From positions 62,001 through 126,000 of the forward strand of contig NZ_JABAIH010000005.1 of NCBI RefSeq assembly GCF_012641395.1: 64,000 nucleotides of DNA, written 5' to 3'. This stretch comes from Rhizobium sp. P32RR-XVIII. Lineage in GTDB: Bacteria > Pseudomonadota > Alphaproteobacteria > Rhizobiales > Rhizobiaceae. Under the pieces are notes generated by a model, which was not told where the DNA came from, searched no databases, and saw only the letters and a list, made by a program, of their open reading frames with translations. This document shows positions 8,212 through 16,619 of this stretch, piece after piece. The translations under genes were made by a program, and so were the position numbers. The first letter of the stretch is position 1; each line of letters begins with the position of its first letter.

Positions 8212-10730
8212 GAGACCATCTCCAACCTCCGGGACGGGATGGAACGGGAGCGGACGTGCTTCCCGCACTGGCCGAGCCACTACTGAGCCTCGCCAAGCGT
8301 GCCGAAAGCGAGAAGCGGCCCGATCCGCAGGAGTTGGCCGCGACCGCCCGCATGCTCGTGGCCGAGTTCGAGAAAGAAGGGCGCCGCAGGAACGTTCCGC
8401 CGGACTGGCTCCTGGATGCGCGCGACGCGCTCGTCGCACTGCTCGATGTCCGTGCGCGCAGCAATCCGGCGCTGCCGATCAAGCGATGGGAGCGCGCGCT
8501 GGCGGCCGCCCTCCCGATCAGCCACATGATTGGCGCCAATGGCCTCGCCGAACGGGCTGCCCAGGCCGCGAAAGGAGGCCTGGCGCGGCGTGATCTTGCC
8601 CGCTTCCTCGGGCACTGCAATGAAGTCATCCAAGCTGCACAGTCGAAGGAGGAGCAGCACAGAACACGGGCAGATCGCGGTCTTGTCTTTCTTGCGATCG
8701 CTCTGTTCTTCGCGATGCTGATCGCCTGGGCCGGGTGGGCCGAGTGGCGGTTTCGCGAACGGCTGCTGGCGCAATTGCCCGATGTCGAAAGCGTTGTAGA
8801 AGCCGGCAAGGCCGCCACGCCAGCTGCACGGGCGGCTCAGCTCGATGCCTTCCTGGCGGCGGTCCGGCTCGTCGAGCAGGAAGCCGGCCGCTCGCCGCTT
8901 GGGTTGATCCACCACATCGAGATGGTCGATCCCGCCGCAGCTGCGCACCATCGCTATGGCGAGGCGGCCGAAGCCCTGGTTGCCGAGCCGCTCGCCGACG
9001 CGCTTTCTGTTGCGCTTGCTACGGAAGGGGAGGCCGATGCGCTCTATGATTCCCTGCGTGCCTGGTCGATACTGAAGGGCACATCGGATTGGCAGCCCCG
9101 GTTTCTGGCGGGCTGGGTCGCTGACCGAGCCGAAACCTTCCCCGAACTTGCTTTACTGGCGGAGCATGTGGCCGCCATGCCCAGGCCCCAGCCGAGACTT
9201 CCATCTCCCGATCCCGAAACGATCGCCCAGGCGCGGCAGTTTGCTGCCGAAGGCTTGGCGAGCGAGCGCGCCTTGCTCGAACTGACCCGTGCCGAGAAAA
9301 CGGCAGCGCTCCCTCCCTGGTCTCTTGATCAGGCCGTGCCTGGTCTCGACACGATTTTGATCCATCGGTCAGGCGTGCCGATCGAGCGTGGTGTCGCCGG
9401 TCTCTATACGGAGGCTGGATGGAATTATGCGCGGTCTGATGGTGCCGAGGAGGCGATCAGCCGGGCAAAATCCGAGGCCCAAACGCTCCTGTCCTCGAGC
9501 GCCACGACGACCACCGAAGCAGTAATGGATCTTCTTCAAAAGCGTACACTTGATACATGGACGGAGTATCTGGGTGAACTTCGCGTCAGGCCGTTCACAG
9601 ACCAACCGACGGCGGTCGTGATCAGCGGTGCATTAAGCGCACGCAATTCGCCGCTCTCGGCGCTCATCCGCGAGGCCTGGCGCCAGTCCGGCGGGAACGA
9701 CCGCAGCCGCAGCCACGCCAACCAGCTTCGGACGGCCGCTGCATTGGGTCCGGCTATCCAGTTCGTGGAACAGGGGCGGATGTCGGAGATCTCGCAACTC
9801 TTTGTATCGCTGAACGTGGCGCTCTCCGTCCTCGATGCGGATGCGGAGATCGGCAAAAAATCCCTCATGGATGCACAGGAGCGCGCCAATTCGATCGTTG
9901 CCTTGCAGCAAGCTCCGCTTCTGGTCGTGCAGATCGTCGAGGATGTCCTCTCGCAAACGGCTGCCCCAAAAGCGCCGGAAGTTACTGCGGATCAGGTCCC
10001 AGAAGAGGCGCCGCAGACACAGTTACCTTCACAGGCACAGGCACCCTCACAGTCGCAGCCACAGTCACCTTGGGATTCCGAGGTTGCTACCGCCTGCCAG
10101 GCCGCTGTCAGCGGCCGCTATCCGTTCTTTGACGGGCCTGATGCAGACATGACCGAAGTCGCGCGGATCTTCGCGCCCGACGGCACAATAGGACGGTACT
10201 TTCGGGCGCAGCTGGCACATTTGATGGACACGTCGACGACACCGTGGCGCTGGAAGCCGGAAGCGCGGCTTTCCGGCTATGCACCCGAAAGCGCGGCCTT
10301 TCTTCAAAGGGCGGTTGCCGTTGGTCAGGCGCTTTTTCAACAGGGAGCGTCGCCCAACGTGCCAATTGTGCTGGAGGCGCTTGCCCAGCGAGGAGCCGCG
10401 ACCGTCTCGATCGGCGGCGCTCATGCGCCGGTCGTCACTTCCGGGGCGTCGGTCACCTTGAACTGGCCAGGAGCCGCCCCCGCGCGCGGCTTCGAGATAT
10501 CCTTCGACAACGGCGCTGGTGTCGAGAAGAAGAGCGCACCGGGAGCATGGGGCCTCTTGCGATTCCTGGACGGATCACGCTTGCGCCCCCGCGAGGCGGG
10601 CCGCCGGTTCCTGATCGATGTCCGTGCCAAGGGCGCGCGCGCCTATCTTCAGATGTCCTTCGCGGGGCCAGCCAACCCGGTTTCGATACGCTCTCTAATG
10701 CGCGGCTTGACCTGCCCGCTCACGCTCTGA
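8208..10730 (+). CDS. tssM: Short TssM/IcmF-type T6SS membrane-complex protein
   Basis: An 840-residue protein starting at GTG that overlaps the upstream stop. One membrane helix lies near residues 158-180 (LVFLAIALFFAMLIAWAGWA), preceded by a soluble part and followed by about 660 periplasmic residues. The periplasmic part has the IcmF-type LYDSLRAWSILKG segment and the TssM C-terminal signature (RYPFFDG, VARIFAPDGTIGRYF, and GAWGLLRFLDG). A Gln/Pro-rich insert sits near 600-620. Usual TssM proteins are about 1,100-1,200 residues with two N-terminal helices and a cytoplasmic NTPase-like domain; both are missing here. It may be a minimal TssM or a paralogue beside a full-length copy elsewhere. 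Confidence 0.8.
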   Translation: MRDHLQPPGRDGTGADVLPALAEPLLSLAKRAESEKRPDPQELAATARMLVAEFEKEGRRRNVPPDWLLDARDALVALLDVRARSNPALPIKRWERALAAALPISHMIGANGLAERAAQAAKGGLARRDLARFLGHCNEVIQAAQSKEEQHRTRADRGLVFLAIALFFAMLIAWAGWAEWRFRERLLAQLPDVESVVEAGKAATPAARAAQLDAFLAAVRLVEQEAGRSPLGLIHHIEMVDPAAAAHHRYGEAAEALVAEPLADALSVALATEGEADALYDSLRAWSILKGTSDWQPRFLAGWVADRAETFPELALLAEHVAAMPRPQPRLPSPDPETIAQARQFAAEGLASERALLELTRAEKTAALPPWSLDQAVPGLDTILIHRSGVPIERGVAGLYTEAGWNYARSDGAEEAISRAKSEAQTLLSSSATTTTEAVMDLLQKRTLDTWTEYLGELRVRPFTDQPTAVVISGALSARNSPLSALIREAWRQSGGNDRSRSHANQLRTAAALGPAIQFVEQGRMSEISQLFVSLNVALSVLDADAEIGKKSLMDAQERANSIVALQQAPLLVVQIVEDVLSQTAAPKAPEVTADQVPEEAPQTQLPSQAQAPSQSQPQSPWDSEVATACQAAVSGRYPFFDGPDADMTEVARIFAPDGTIGRYFRAQLAHLMDTSTTPWRWKPEARLSGYAPESAAFLQRAVAVGQALFQQGASPNVPIVLEALAQRGAATVSIGGAHAPVVTSGASVTLNWPGAAPARGFEISFDNGAGVEKKSAPGAWGLLRFLDGSRLRPREAGRRFLIDVRAKGARAYLQMSFAGPANPVSIRSLMRGLTCPLTL

Positions 10731-11041
10731 GTGGATTTGGATGCAATCTCGGCATCGCGCATTGGGTAATGACCGCGCGGCACCAGGATGAGGGCGCGTC
10801 ATCGCTGGTGGCTGGACAGAAAAGACCGCCGCGCGGCCACTCCTTTAACGAACTGAGTTGTCCGGCGTTCCTGTGCGCTAGCGTACAGAAGAGAGGGCGC
10901 CCGCTTGATTGGGGCAGTCGCTGGCTTAACCTGCATTATCCGATCTCGTAAGGCGGATATACCTACGGATGATTGAAGGCGCTGGAGAACGTCCTATCGT
11001 ACTCCCTATGGCATCAGAGATGGTGCACAGGGGAGCATGGA
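10731..11041. other. Intergenic stretch after tssM
   Basis: No gene, repeat or convincing terminator was seen here. It contains the 3' edge of the T6SS operon and presumably the promoter of the response-regulator gene; AGGGGAG at about 11028 is that gene's ribosome-binding site. Confidence 0.5.
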
Positions 11042-11449
11042 ATGCGGCCGCAAGAAATACTTATCGGAATTGTCGATGACGATGCAGAGATTCCCGCCGC
11101 CTTAAGCAGTCTTGTCCGCTCTCTGGGATATCGCGTGGAATGCTTCACGTCGGCAGAACAGTTCCTGGGATGCGCGGATCTGAGCGGTTTTTCCTGCGTC
11201 ATCAGCGACATTCATATGCCGACGATGAACGGACTGGAACTGGCGCGCCGGCTACATGAGCTTGCGAAGGGCCTGCCGGTCATCCTGATGACCGGACGCA
11301 GCGATCCCGGCCTTGAAGAGCAGGCTTATGAGAGCGGCGCCGCGTCGTTCGTTACCAAGCCATTCACCTTCGAGGACCTCACCCAAAATCTTTGCAAGGC
11401 GCTAGAGGCAACAGCCTCAAGTCTACGACGGAACGGCCATTTCCTTTAG
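11042..11449 (+). CDS. Single-domain response regulator (FixJ-type receiver)
   Basis: A 135-residue receiver with no output domain. The acidic pocket is VDDDAE at 11-16, the phosphoacceptor is Asp56 in CVISDIHMP, and Lys106 in FVTKPF completes the active site. The sequence resembles the receiver half of FixJ/NodW-type regulators. The start at 11042 has AGGGGAG about 7 nt upstream; an earlier in-frame ATG at 10973 has none. Stand-alone receivers act by protein-protein contact or as phosphate sinks. No partner kinase is adjacent; the neighbours are stress-type genes. Confidence 0.87.
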   Translation: MRPQEILIGIVDDDAEIPAALSSLVRSLGYRVECFTSAEQFLGCADLSGFSCVISDIHMPTMNGLELARRLHELAKGLPVILMTGRSDPGLEEQAYESGAASFVTKPFTFEDLTQNLCKALEATASSLRRNGHFL

Positions 11450-11632
11450 TAGCTCTCCCATTTGATTTATTGAAATGTTGCGCCACCCCGCTCGTCAATG
11501 CTGCCCTTGAATAGCGAAGGACGGCGCATCACCTGATACTTTGATTTCAATCTGTCGCACTGACAGCCCCTCGCTATTTTGCAGCCGCTGCCGGTCCTCA
11601 AAGGGACGCCTTCTGCGTCCGAGGAGATTTTC

Positions 11633-12592
11633 ATGGGCTTCATTGATCGTGACATCCAGCCGTCGTCCGATGCCGAACTGCTGGATGCCTATTCTTCGTC
11701 GGTCTCCGCCGCAGTCGACCTGGTCGGCCCGGCGGTCAGCCGCATCGAACGCATCGGGGGACGTTCTGGCCACGGATCCGGTTTCGCGATCTCGCCCGAC
11801 GGCCTGATCGTCACCAACAATCACGTCGTGGACGACGCCAAGACGGTTCGGATCAGGACGCCGGCCGGGGCGGCCGTGGAGGGCAGGGTCCTGGGGCGCG
11901 ATCCCGACACCGACCTTGCGTTGATCCGTGCCAACGACTGGTCGGGAGAATGGGCCAAGCTAGGGGATTCGAAGAGTCTGAAGCGCGGTCACATCGCCAT
12001 CGCCATCGGCAATCCATTGGGTTTCGAGTGGACAGTCACGGCGGGCATCGTTTCCGCGCTCGGCCGCTCGATGCGCGCCGCCAGCGGCCGGCTGATGGAA
12101 GACATCATCCAGACAGATGCGGCTCTCAATCCCGGCAACTCCGGAGGGCCTCTCGTGTCGTCGGCCGGTGAAGTCATCGGCGTGAATACCGCTGTCATCC
12201 AGGGCGCCCAGAGCATTGCATTCTCCGTCGCATCGAATACCGCAAGGCATGTGGTTTCGGAACTGCTGCGGTTCGGCCGTGTTCGAAGAGCCTATATCGG
12301 CATCGCAGCCGACACCGTGGACCTGCAGCGCCGGATCGCGCTTGAAGCAGGCGTCACACAACAGACCGCCGTCAGGCTCCGCCGCGTCGAGCCGGAAAGT
12401 CCGGCCGAAAAGGCAGGGCTGCAGGAAGGCGACTATGTCCTTGCGATCGACGGCCATCCTGTTTCCGGCATAGACGATGTCGTCAGGCTCATGGACGGAG
12501 AGAGGATCGACGAGGATAGCGAGTTCCTGATTTTCTCAGTGCTCGGCCGCATCGAAAAGCGCATCGTCCGTCCTCAGGCATGGAAAGAGTAG
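11633..12592 (+). CDS. S1C (HtrA/DegP-like) serine protease with PDZ domain, no signal peptide
   Basis: A 319-residue trypsin-fold protease with the complete triad: His64 (TNNHVVDD), Asp94 (PDTDLAL) and Ser170 (NPGNSGGP). One PDZ domain follows at about 230-315. The ATG at 11633 has GAGG 8-9 nt upstream and begins MGFIDRDIQPSSDAELLDAY, which is acidic and not a signal or anchor. HtrA proteases normally work in the periplasm, so this copy is either cytoplasmic or its start is misassigned; the in-frame ATG at 11579 adds no hydrophobic segment either. Known HtrA proteins degrade or refold damaged proteins. Its neighbours suggest a stress function. Confidence 0.88.
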   Translation: MGFIDRDIQPSSDAELLDAYSSSVSAAVDLVGPAVSRIERIGGRSGHGSGFAISPDGLIVTNNHVVDDAKTVRIRTPAGAAVEGRVLGRDPDTDLALIRANDWSGEWAKLGDSKSLKRGHIAIAIGNPLGFEWTVTAGIVSALGRSMRAASGRLMEDIIQTDAALNPGNSGGPLVSSAGEVIGVNTAVIQGAQSIAFSVASNTARHVVSELLRFGRVRRAYIGIAADTVDLQRRIALEAGVTQQTAVRLRRVEPESPAEKAGLQEGDYVLAIDGHPVSGIDDVVRLMDGERIDEDSEFLIFSVLGRIEKRIVRPQAWKE

Positions 12593-12703
12593 CGACACCG
12601 GAGGTTTAGAAACTTACGGCATCCGGCTGATTCGGCGAGATGGCCATGATACGGTCACTTTCGCAAGCGACCGTTCACCTATGGATAAGCTGGGGAGGCC
12701 TCC

Positions 12704-12943
12704 ATGAATGATCGTCTCAACCGCTATGTGGAGATCACCAGTCGCATAAAGTGTGGCAGGAGGTTCTGCGAGTTCCTGGAATCTGGCGGAACGGTCTGGG
12801 ATCAGCCGGTCGGATCGTCATGGCGGAACGTTACCGCCGAGGCGATCGAGAGGGAACGCCTCACCGTCGAGCGGCTTGAACGCGTTCGGTCCCGGCTCTA
12901 TCCCGATCTGATCGTCAAAGAAGTAACGATTTATAACCATTGA
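12704..12943 (+). CDS. Small hypothetical protein
   Basis: A 79-residue basic, helical-looking protein with no membrane segment or recognised motif; it is rich in Arg/Glu (EAIERERLTVERLERVRSRL). GGGGAGG lies about 7 nt before the ATG, which is the main support for it being real. It lies downstream of the protease gene, separated by 111 bp. Function not recognised. Confidence 0.55.
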   Translation: MNDRLNRYVEITSRIKCGRRFCEFLESGGTVWDQPVGSSWRNVTAEAIERERLTVERLERVRSRLYPDLIVKEVTIYNH

Positions 12944-13136
12944 CCCATGTGGGCGGTGTAGGCCGCCGGGGATCAAGTCCTGCGACGCCCCTCCAGTTAC
13001 AACGAACGGACTTCGCGACCCGAGGAGTTCTGAGTCTGCGGGGGATGTTTGTAAGCTCCCGTACCGTCGCTGATTTCATGCATCTTTTAGATTCCACGCG
13101 CGTTCTTCTGTCACCGCGATCACAGGAGATACCATC

Positions 13137-13214
13137 ATGACCAAGCGCGAACGCCTCGAACCGGGAAGCGATATGGGCTGCGTTCTGCACGCCCGCCGCG
13201 CTGACAAGCACTAG
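13137..13214 (+). CDS. Putative 25-residue microprotein
   Basis: An ATG at 13137 preceded by AGGAG (spacing about 8) opens a 25-codon frame starting MTKRERLEPGSDMGC and ending HARRADKH. Its stop is 15 bp before the next gene, and the sequence right after the stop (GGGAGG) is that gene's ribosome-binding site. The layout suggests translation of this ORF and the following gene is linked. No homologue is recognised; it could be a leader peptide or a chance frame with a good start. Confidence 0.4.
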   Translation: MTKRERLEPGSDMGCVLHARRADKH

Positions 13215-13229
13215 GGAGGCATGTAACCC

Positions 13230-13643
13230 ATGAGAAACCCCACAGCTTTCAAGACGGAGGCCGAACTGCAGGCCTATCTCGCCCAGCGCGAAGCCGAAGC
13301 TCCTGCTGAGGACGCCATCCCGATCCCGCTGAATGACATCGATCAGCCGGATGAAAATAGCCTGCAGAACCTACAGGATGAACTCGCCAGTCTTCGCGTG
13401 CAGCTGGCGACCATCAAGCGGCAGGCCCGCAACACCCTGAGGGCGAGTGCCACGCGGTTCGACACCAGTGCGCACGAGCAGCTCGGATCATATCCTTGGG
13501 CGAAGCTCGCGGCAGCGATGGCAGGAACATTCCTGATCGGGCGCCTCCTGAGCAGGCTGCCGGTCGGAGCAATTGCCACAGCGGCAATGCCGTTGATCGC
13601 CGGTGAACTCAATGCACGGGGGCGCCGCCATGGCAGAAGATAA
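13230..13643 (+). CDS. DUF883/ElaB-like membrane-associated protein
   Basis: A 137-residue protein: acidic N-terminus, a coiled-coil segment around 45-80 (LQNLQDELASLRVQLATIKR), then a hydrophobic stretch about 90-125 containing GTFLIGRLLSRLP, and a basic tail RGRRHGRR. This layout is like the ElaB/YqjD family, which are inner-membrane, ribosome-associated proteins of stationary phase. The match is by architecture only. GGGAGG is 8 nt upstream of the ATG. The next gene overlaps its 3' end by 14 bp. Confidence 0.65.
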   Translation: MRNPTAFKTEAELQAYLAQREAEAPAEDAIPIPLNDIDQPDENSLQNLQDELASLRVQLATIKRQARNTLRASATRFDTSAHEQLGSYPWAKLAAAMAGTFLIGRLLSRLPVGAIATAAMPLIAGELNARGRRHGRR

Positions 13644-13965
13644 CGGCATCGGCAAGCCAATCCCGAAGGGCGTCGTCGACGTGGAGCACGATTTCGTTGG
13701 CGTGCAGGCGAACGATCCCAACCATCAGAGGCAGGTCGCGAAGCTGAAGAAGCAGGTGGCAACCATGCGGCGGCAGATCGAGGGCAATGCGCCGGCTCGA
13801 TCCCGGGGCGCGTTATCGGAGTCCTTCTTCTTCGCCTTCGCTGCGACGCTGGGAGTCGTCGCAGCGACCGCGTTCCTGCGTCCGCGAAAGACGGCGGCCA
13901 TGCCCGTGGAAGCATTGCTTTCGCGGTACCGCCACCGGATCGAAGGCCTCAGGCGATACTCATAA
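13630..13965 (+). CDS. Small single-helix membrane protein with coiled coil
   Basis: A 111-residue protein. A coiled-coil-like segment (QRQVAKLKKQVATMRRQIE) precedes one membrane helix near residues 60-78 (FFFAFAATLGVVAATAFL), followed by a basic tail. It overlaps the previous ORF by 14 bp and has the same coiled-coil plus helix plan, so the two products probably act together at the inner membrane. ATG 13630 is preferred over 13603 because it begins the conserved-looking MAEDNG part; neither has a clear ribosome-binding site. Function unknown. Confidence 0.6.
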   Translation: MAEDNGIGKPIPKGVVDVEHDFVGVQANDPNHQRQVAKLKKQVATMRRQIEGNAPARSRGALSESFFFAFAATLGVVAATAFLRPRKTAAMPVEALLSRYRHRIEGLRRYS

Positions 13966-14359
13966 AGCAACCGCTGGTGCCGCTGCCAATCGGTTCGGAG
14001 CGCCAATCGATGAGGCGCGCCAAGCACTCTGACGGCGCGGTCCCCGGCGCAGACAAGTTCGAGGCCGCAAGCCTGGTCAGCTTCCTTACGCTGGTAAAAT
14101 CGGCTCGCGTGATTCCGTTCTGCGCTCTTTGCGCAACGACTCGGAGTGCTTGTTTAGTTAATCCGCGATCCGGCACAAGGCGGATCCCTGTTAACCCTTG
14201 CATGGGAAACGGCGGATTCGCGGAAAACCCTTGCGTGGCAGGCCTTTCAGCAGAATTCGCAGATGATAATTTTGGTCCGTGAGGTCGGTCTTTTCCTCCT
14301 CTGTTTACCATTTATTAACCATGGCACTGGTACGTAAGGACAACCATTCCTTAACATAG
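13966..14359. other. Intergenic region upstream of minC
   Basis: No gene is supported. It contains an inverted repeat AATCCGC (14160-14166) / GCGGATT (14212-14218) and two near-copies of ACCCTTGC(A/G)TGG (around 14194 and 14227). A short hairpin TAAGGA/TCCTTA (14335-14353) lies just before the minC start. The AT-rich end (14300-14320) may carry the minCDE promoter. Confidence 0.45.
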
Positions 14360-15094
14360 ATGACCAAAGTGCTAACAGACGCTCGCTCTATCCGTATCAA
14401 GGGCCGCTCCTTTCTGGCGGTCATGCTTTCGCCCGATCTGCCCTTCGATGATTGGTTGGTCAGGCTAGATGATCTCGCCGCCCGTTCGGCGGGGTTTTTC
14501 CTGGGGCGGCCGGTCGTGCTCGACGTGACGGACCTGCCGATCGACCGGGTGCAACTGAAGGAGCTCATTGCGGAGCTTGCAGGGCGGAACGTCAGCATCA
14601 TGGGTATCGAGGGCGCGCGTCCGTCGATGCTTGGACCGGGCATGCCTCCGTCGCTGAAAGGCGGGCGGCCCGTTTCCGACATCGAGGTTCCCGCACAAGA
14701 GCCAGCACAGGAGCCGGTGGCCGAGACGCGAAGCAATAGGAGCGCGACGGAGAGCCGTTCGCCGCTGCAGTCCATCGTGCTCAGGGAACCCGTGCGTTCC
14801 GGTCAGTCGGTCATCTTCCCGGAAGGGGACGTCACGGTCATCGGATCGGTTGCCTCGGGGGCGGAAATCATCGCCGGCGGGTCGGTCCATGTCTATGGGA
14901 CGCTGCGCGGGCGGGCCATGGCGGGGTCGGTTGGAAATGCCTCCGCGCGGATATTCTGCCGGAAGCTTGAAGCTGAACTGGTTGCAATCGACGGCATCTA
15001 CAAAACGGCGGAAGACATGGCCCCGAACCTTCGCGGACAATCTGTCCAGCTCTGGCTCGACGGCGATTCGATCATGGCGGAAAAACTTATCTGA
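14360..15094 (+). CDS. minC: Septum-site inhibitor MinC
   Basis: A 244-residue MinC. The N-terminal domain (about 1-90, IRIKGRSFLAVMLSP) blocks FtsZ polymers; a Pro/Glu-rich linker (about 105-135) joins a C-terminal right-handed beta-helix domain (RSGQSVIFPEGDVTVIGSVASGAEIIAGGSVHVYG and the following turns) that dimerises and binds MinD. Length is typical. It is the first gene of minCDE; 29 bp separate it from minD. The protein prevents division near cell poles. No canonical ribosome-binding site lies within 12 nt of the ATG; the nearest AAGGA is 19 nt away within a small hairpin. Confidence 0.95.
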   Translation: MTKVLTDARSIRIKGRSFLAVMLSPDLPFDDWLVRLDDLAARSAGFFLGRPVVLDVTDLPIDRVQLKELIAELAGRNVSIMGIEGARPSMLGPGMPPSLKGGRPVSDIEVPAQEPAQEPVAETRSNRSATESRSPLQSIVLREPVRSGQSVIFPEGDVTVIGSVASGAEIIAGGSVHVYGTLRGRAMAGSVGNASARIFCRKLEAELVAIDGIYKTAEDMAPNLRGQSVQLWLDGDSIMAEKLI

Positions 15095-15123
15095 GCCGAG
15101 AGGCCAGGACACAGGAGAGCAAG

Positions 15124-15942
15124 ATGGGGAAAGTCATCGTAGTCACTTCAGGCAAGGGCGGAGTTGGCAAGACAACCTCCACCGCCGCCTTGGGCGCCGC
15201 TTTGGCGCAGAGAAACGAAAAGGTGGTCGTCGTCGATTTTGACGTCGGCCTGCGGAATCTGGACCTGGTCATGGGTGCGGAGCGAAGGGTCGTCTACGAT
15301 TTGATCAACGTCATACAGGGTGACGCCAAACTCTCCCAGGCGCTGATCCGCGACAAGCGGCTCGAGACGCTGTTCTTGCTGCCGGCATCGCAAACCAGGG
15401 ACAAGGATAACTTGACGCCCGAGGGTGTCGAGCGCGTCATGAACGACTTGAAGCGCCATTTCGACTGGATCATTTGCGACAGCCCGGCTGGGATTGAACG
15501 CGGCGCTACGCTCGCCATGCGCCATGCGGACACGGCGGTGGTCGTAACCAACCCCGAAGTCTCGTCGGTTCGCGATTCCGACCGCATCATCGGTTTGCTG
15601 GACTCCAAGACCCTCAAGGCCGAGCGCGGCGAGCGGATGGACAAGCACCTACTGCTGACCCGCTACGACCCCAGCCGGGCCGAACGCGGCGATATGCTCA
15701 AGGTCGACGACGTCCTGGAAATCCTTTCCATCCCGCTGCTCGGCATCATTCCGGAAAGCACGGATGTTCTGCGTGCCTCTAATATCGGCGCCCCCGTCAC
15801 TCTGGCCGACAGCCGCTGCGCGCCCGCGATGGCTTATTTCGACGCAGCTCGCCGGCTGGCCGGCGAGGATCTGCCCGTCACGATTCCCGGCGAAAAACGG
15901 GGTCTGTTCGGCAAGATTTTTGGACGGAGGGCTGCCGCATGA
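15124..15942 (+). CDS. minD: Septum-site determining ATPase MinD
   Basis: A 272-residue MinD/ParA-type ATPase with the deviant Walker A KGGVGKTT at residues 11-18, [11 protein letters not shown], and the [12 protein letters not shown]alker B region. The C-terminus ([13 protein letters not shown]) is the amphipathic membrane-targeting helix. ATP-bound MinD dimers bind the membrane and recruit MinC; MinE stimulates release. AGGAGAGC precedes the ATG. The stop overlaps the minE start by 4 bp. Confidence 0.97.
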   Translation: MGKVIVVTSGKGGVGKTTSTAALGAALAQRNEKVVVVDFDVGLRNLDLVMGAERRVVYDLINVIQGDAKLSQALIRDKRLETLFLLPASQTRDKDNLTPEGVERVMNDLKRHFDWIICDSPAGIERGATLAMRHADTAVVVTNPEVSSVRDSDRIIGLLDSKTLKAERGERMDKHLLLTRYDPSRAERGDMLKVDDVLEILSIPLLGIIPESTDVLRASNIGAPVTLADSRCAPAMAYFDAARRLAGEDLPVTIPGEKRGLFGKIFGRRAAA

Positions 15943-16199
15943 GCCTCTTCAGCTTCCTTGGGAAAAAGAGAACTGCACCGGCAGCGCGTGAACGCTTGCA
16001 GGTGCTCCTGGCGCATGAACGCTGCTCGACAAGTTCAGATCTCGTAGCGCTGCTGCGCGAGGAAATCCTTGCGGTGATCGCCAAGCACGTGAAGGTCGAG
16101 AGTGACAGGGTGCGTGTAAAGATGGACCGCGATGAGCATATGTCGATCCTGGAGATCGATGTCGAGATACCCTTGAACGCGACCGGGCTCGCCGCTTGA
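15939..16199 (+). CDS. minE: Cell-division topological specificity factor MinE
   Basis: An 86-residue MinE of normal length. It has the N-terminal membrane/MinD-contact part ([27 protein letters not shown]) and the beta-rich dimerisation part ([29 protein letters not shown]). MinE triggers MinD ATP hydrolysis and drives pole-to-pole oscillation. It overlaps minD by ATGA, and a hairpin terminator follows within 25 bp. Confidence 0.96.
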   Translation: MSLFSFLGKKRTAPAARERLQVLLAHERCSTSSDLVALLREEILAVIAKHVKVESDRVRVKMDRDEHMSILEIDVEIPLNATGLAA

Positions 16200-16220
16200 C
16201 ATAGGCTGAATGACGTTTCT

Positions 16221-16253
16221 GAGGGGCGGGGAGATCAATCCCCGCCTCTTTTC
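16221..16253 (+). terminator. Intrinsic terminator of minCDE
   Basis: A GC-rich stem GAGG(G)GCGGGG / CCCCGCCTC with an AGATCAAT-type loop is followed directly by TTTTCG. It lies between minE and the convergent cbpM gene. Confidence 0.8.
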
Positions 16254-16280
16254 GTTTGGGAGTGTGCAGGAGGAAGGCGT

Positions 16281-16619
16281 TCAGGTGTCCCCCCTATTTG
16301 ACCTCTGGCCAGACCTCCTCGTGACCGTGCGGTTTGTGGAGGTGATCGTGACTTGCCGATAGCTGGCATTTGCGCCCCGCAGCGCGCGGCGGAGGCCGTG
16401 AACCTGGTCCAGCAGATGGAGGACCACCGCAATGCCTTCGTCATTCACGCCCATCGGGCCGTTGAGGTCGAGAATGAGCCGCGCTCGCGCGAGATCAATT
16501 TTGGAGAGCCGCCAGCCCCCTGAGGTCTGACGCGGCGAAATCCAGCCTGCCTCGACCCAGGCGGTCAGTGTTGCGTGTGTAATTTCGGCCGAGACACAAA
16601 ACTCCTTGGCAGTCAGCAT
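16281..16619 (-). CDS. cbpM: Chaperone modulator CbpM (MerR-like)
   Basis: A 112-residue protein with a MerR-like helix-turn-helix (LTAKEFCVSAEITHATLTAWVEAGWI) and the CbpM pattern IDLARARLILDLNGPMGVNDEGIAVVLHLLDQVHGLR. CbpM binds the J-domain of CbpA and inhibits its co-chaperone and DNA-binding activity. The start ATG overlaps the cbpA stop by one base (TGATG), so the pair is translationally coupled, as in other bacteria. Confidence 0.88.
   Translation of the reverse strand: MLTAKEFCVSAEITHATLTAWVEAGWISPRQTSGGWRLSKIDLARARLILDLNGPMGVNDEGIAVVLHLLDQVHGLRRALRGANASYRQVTITSTNRTVTRRSGQRSNRGDT

Noticed and set aside
13977..14282. 101-codon plus-strand frame before minC
   Set aside because: No ribosome-binding site, unusual composition and no recognisable domain; the region has several short repeats typical of an intergenic spacer.
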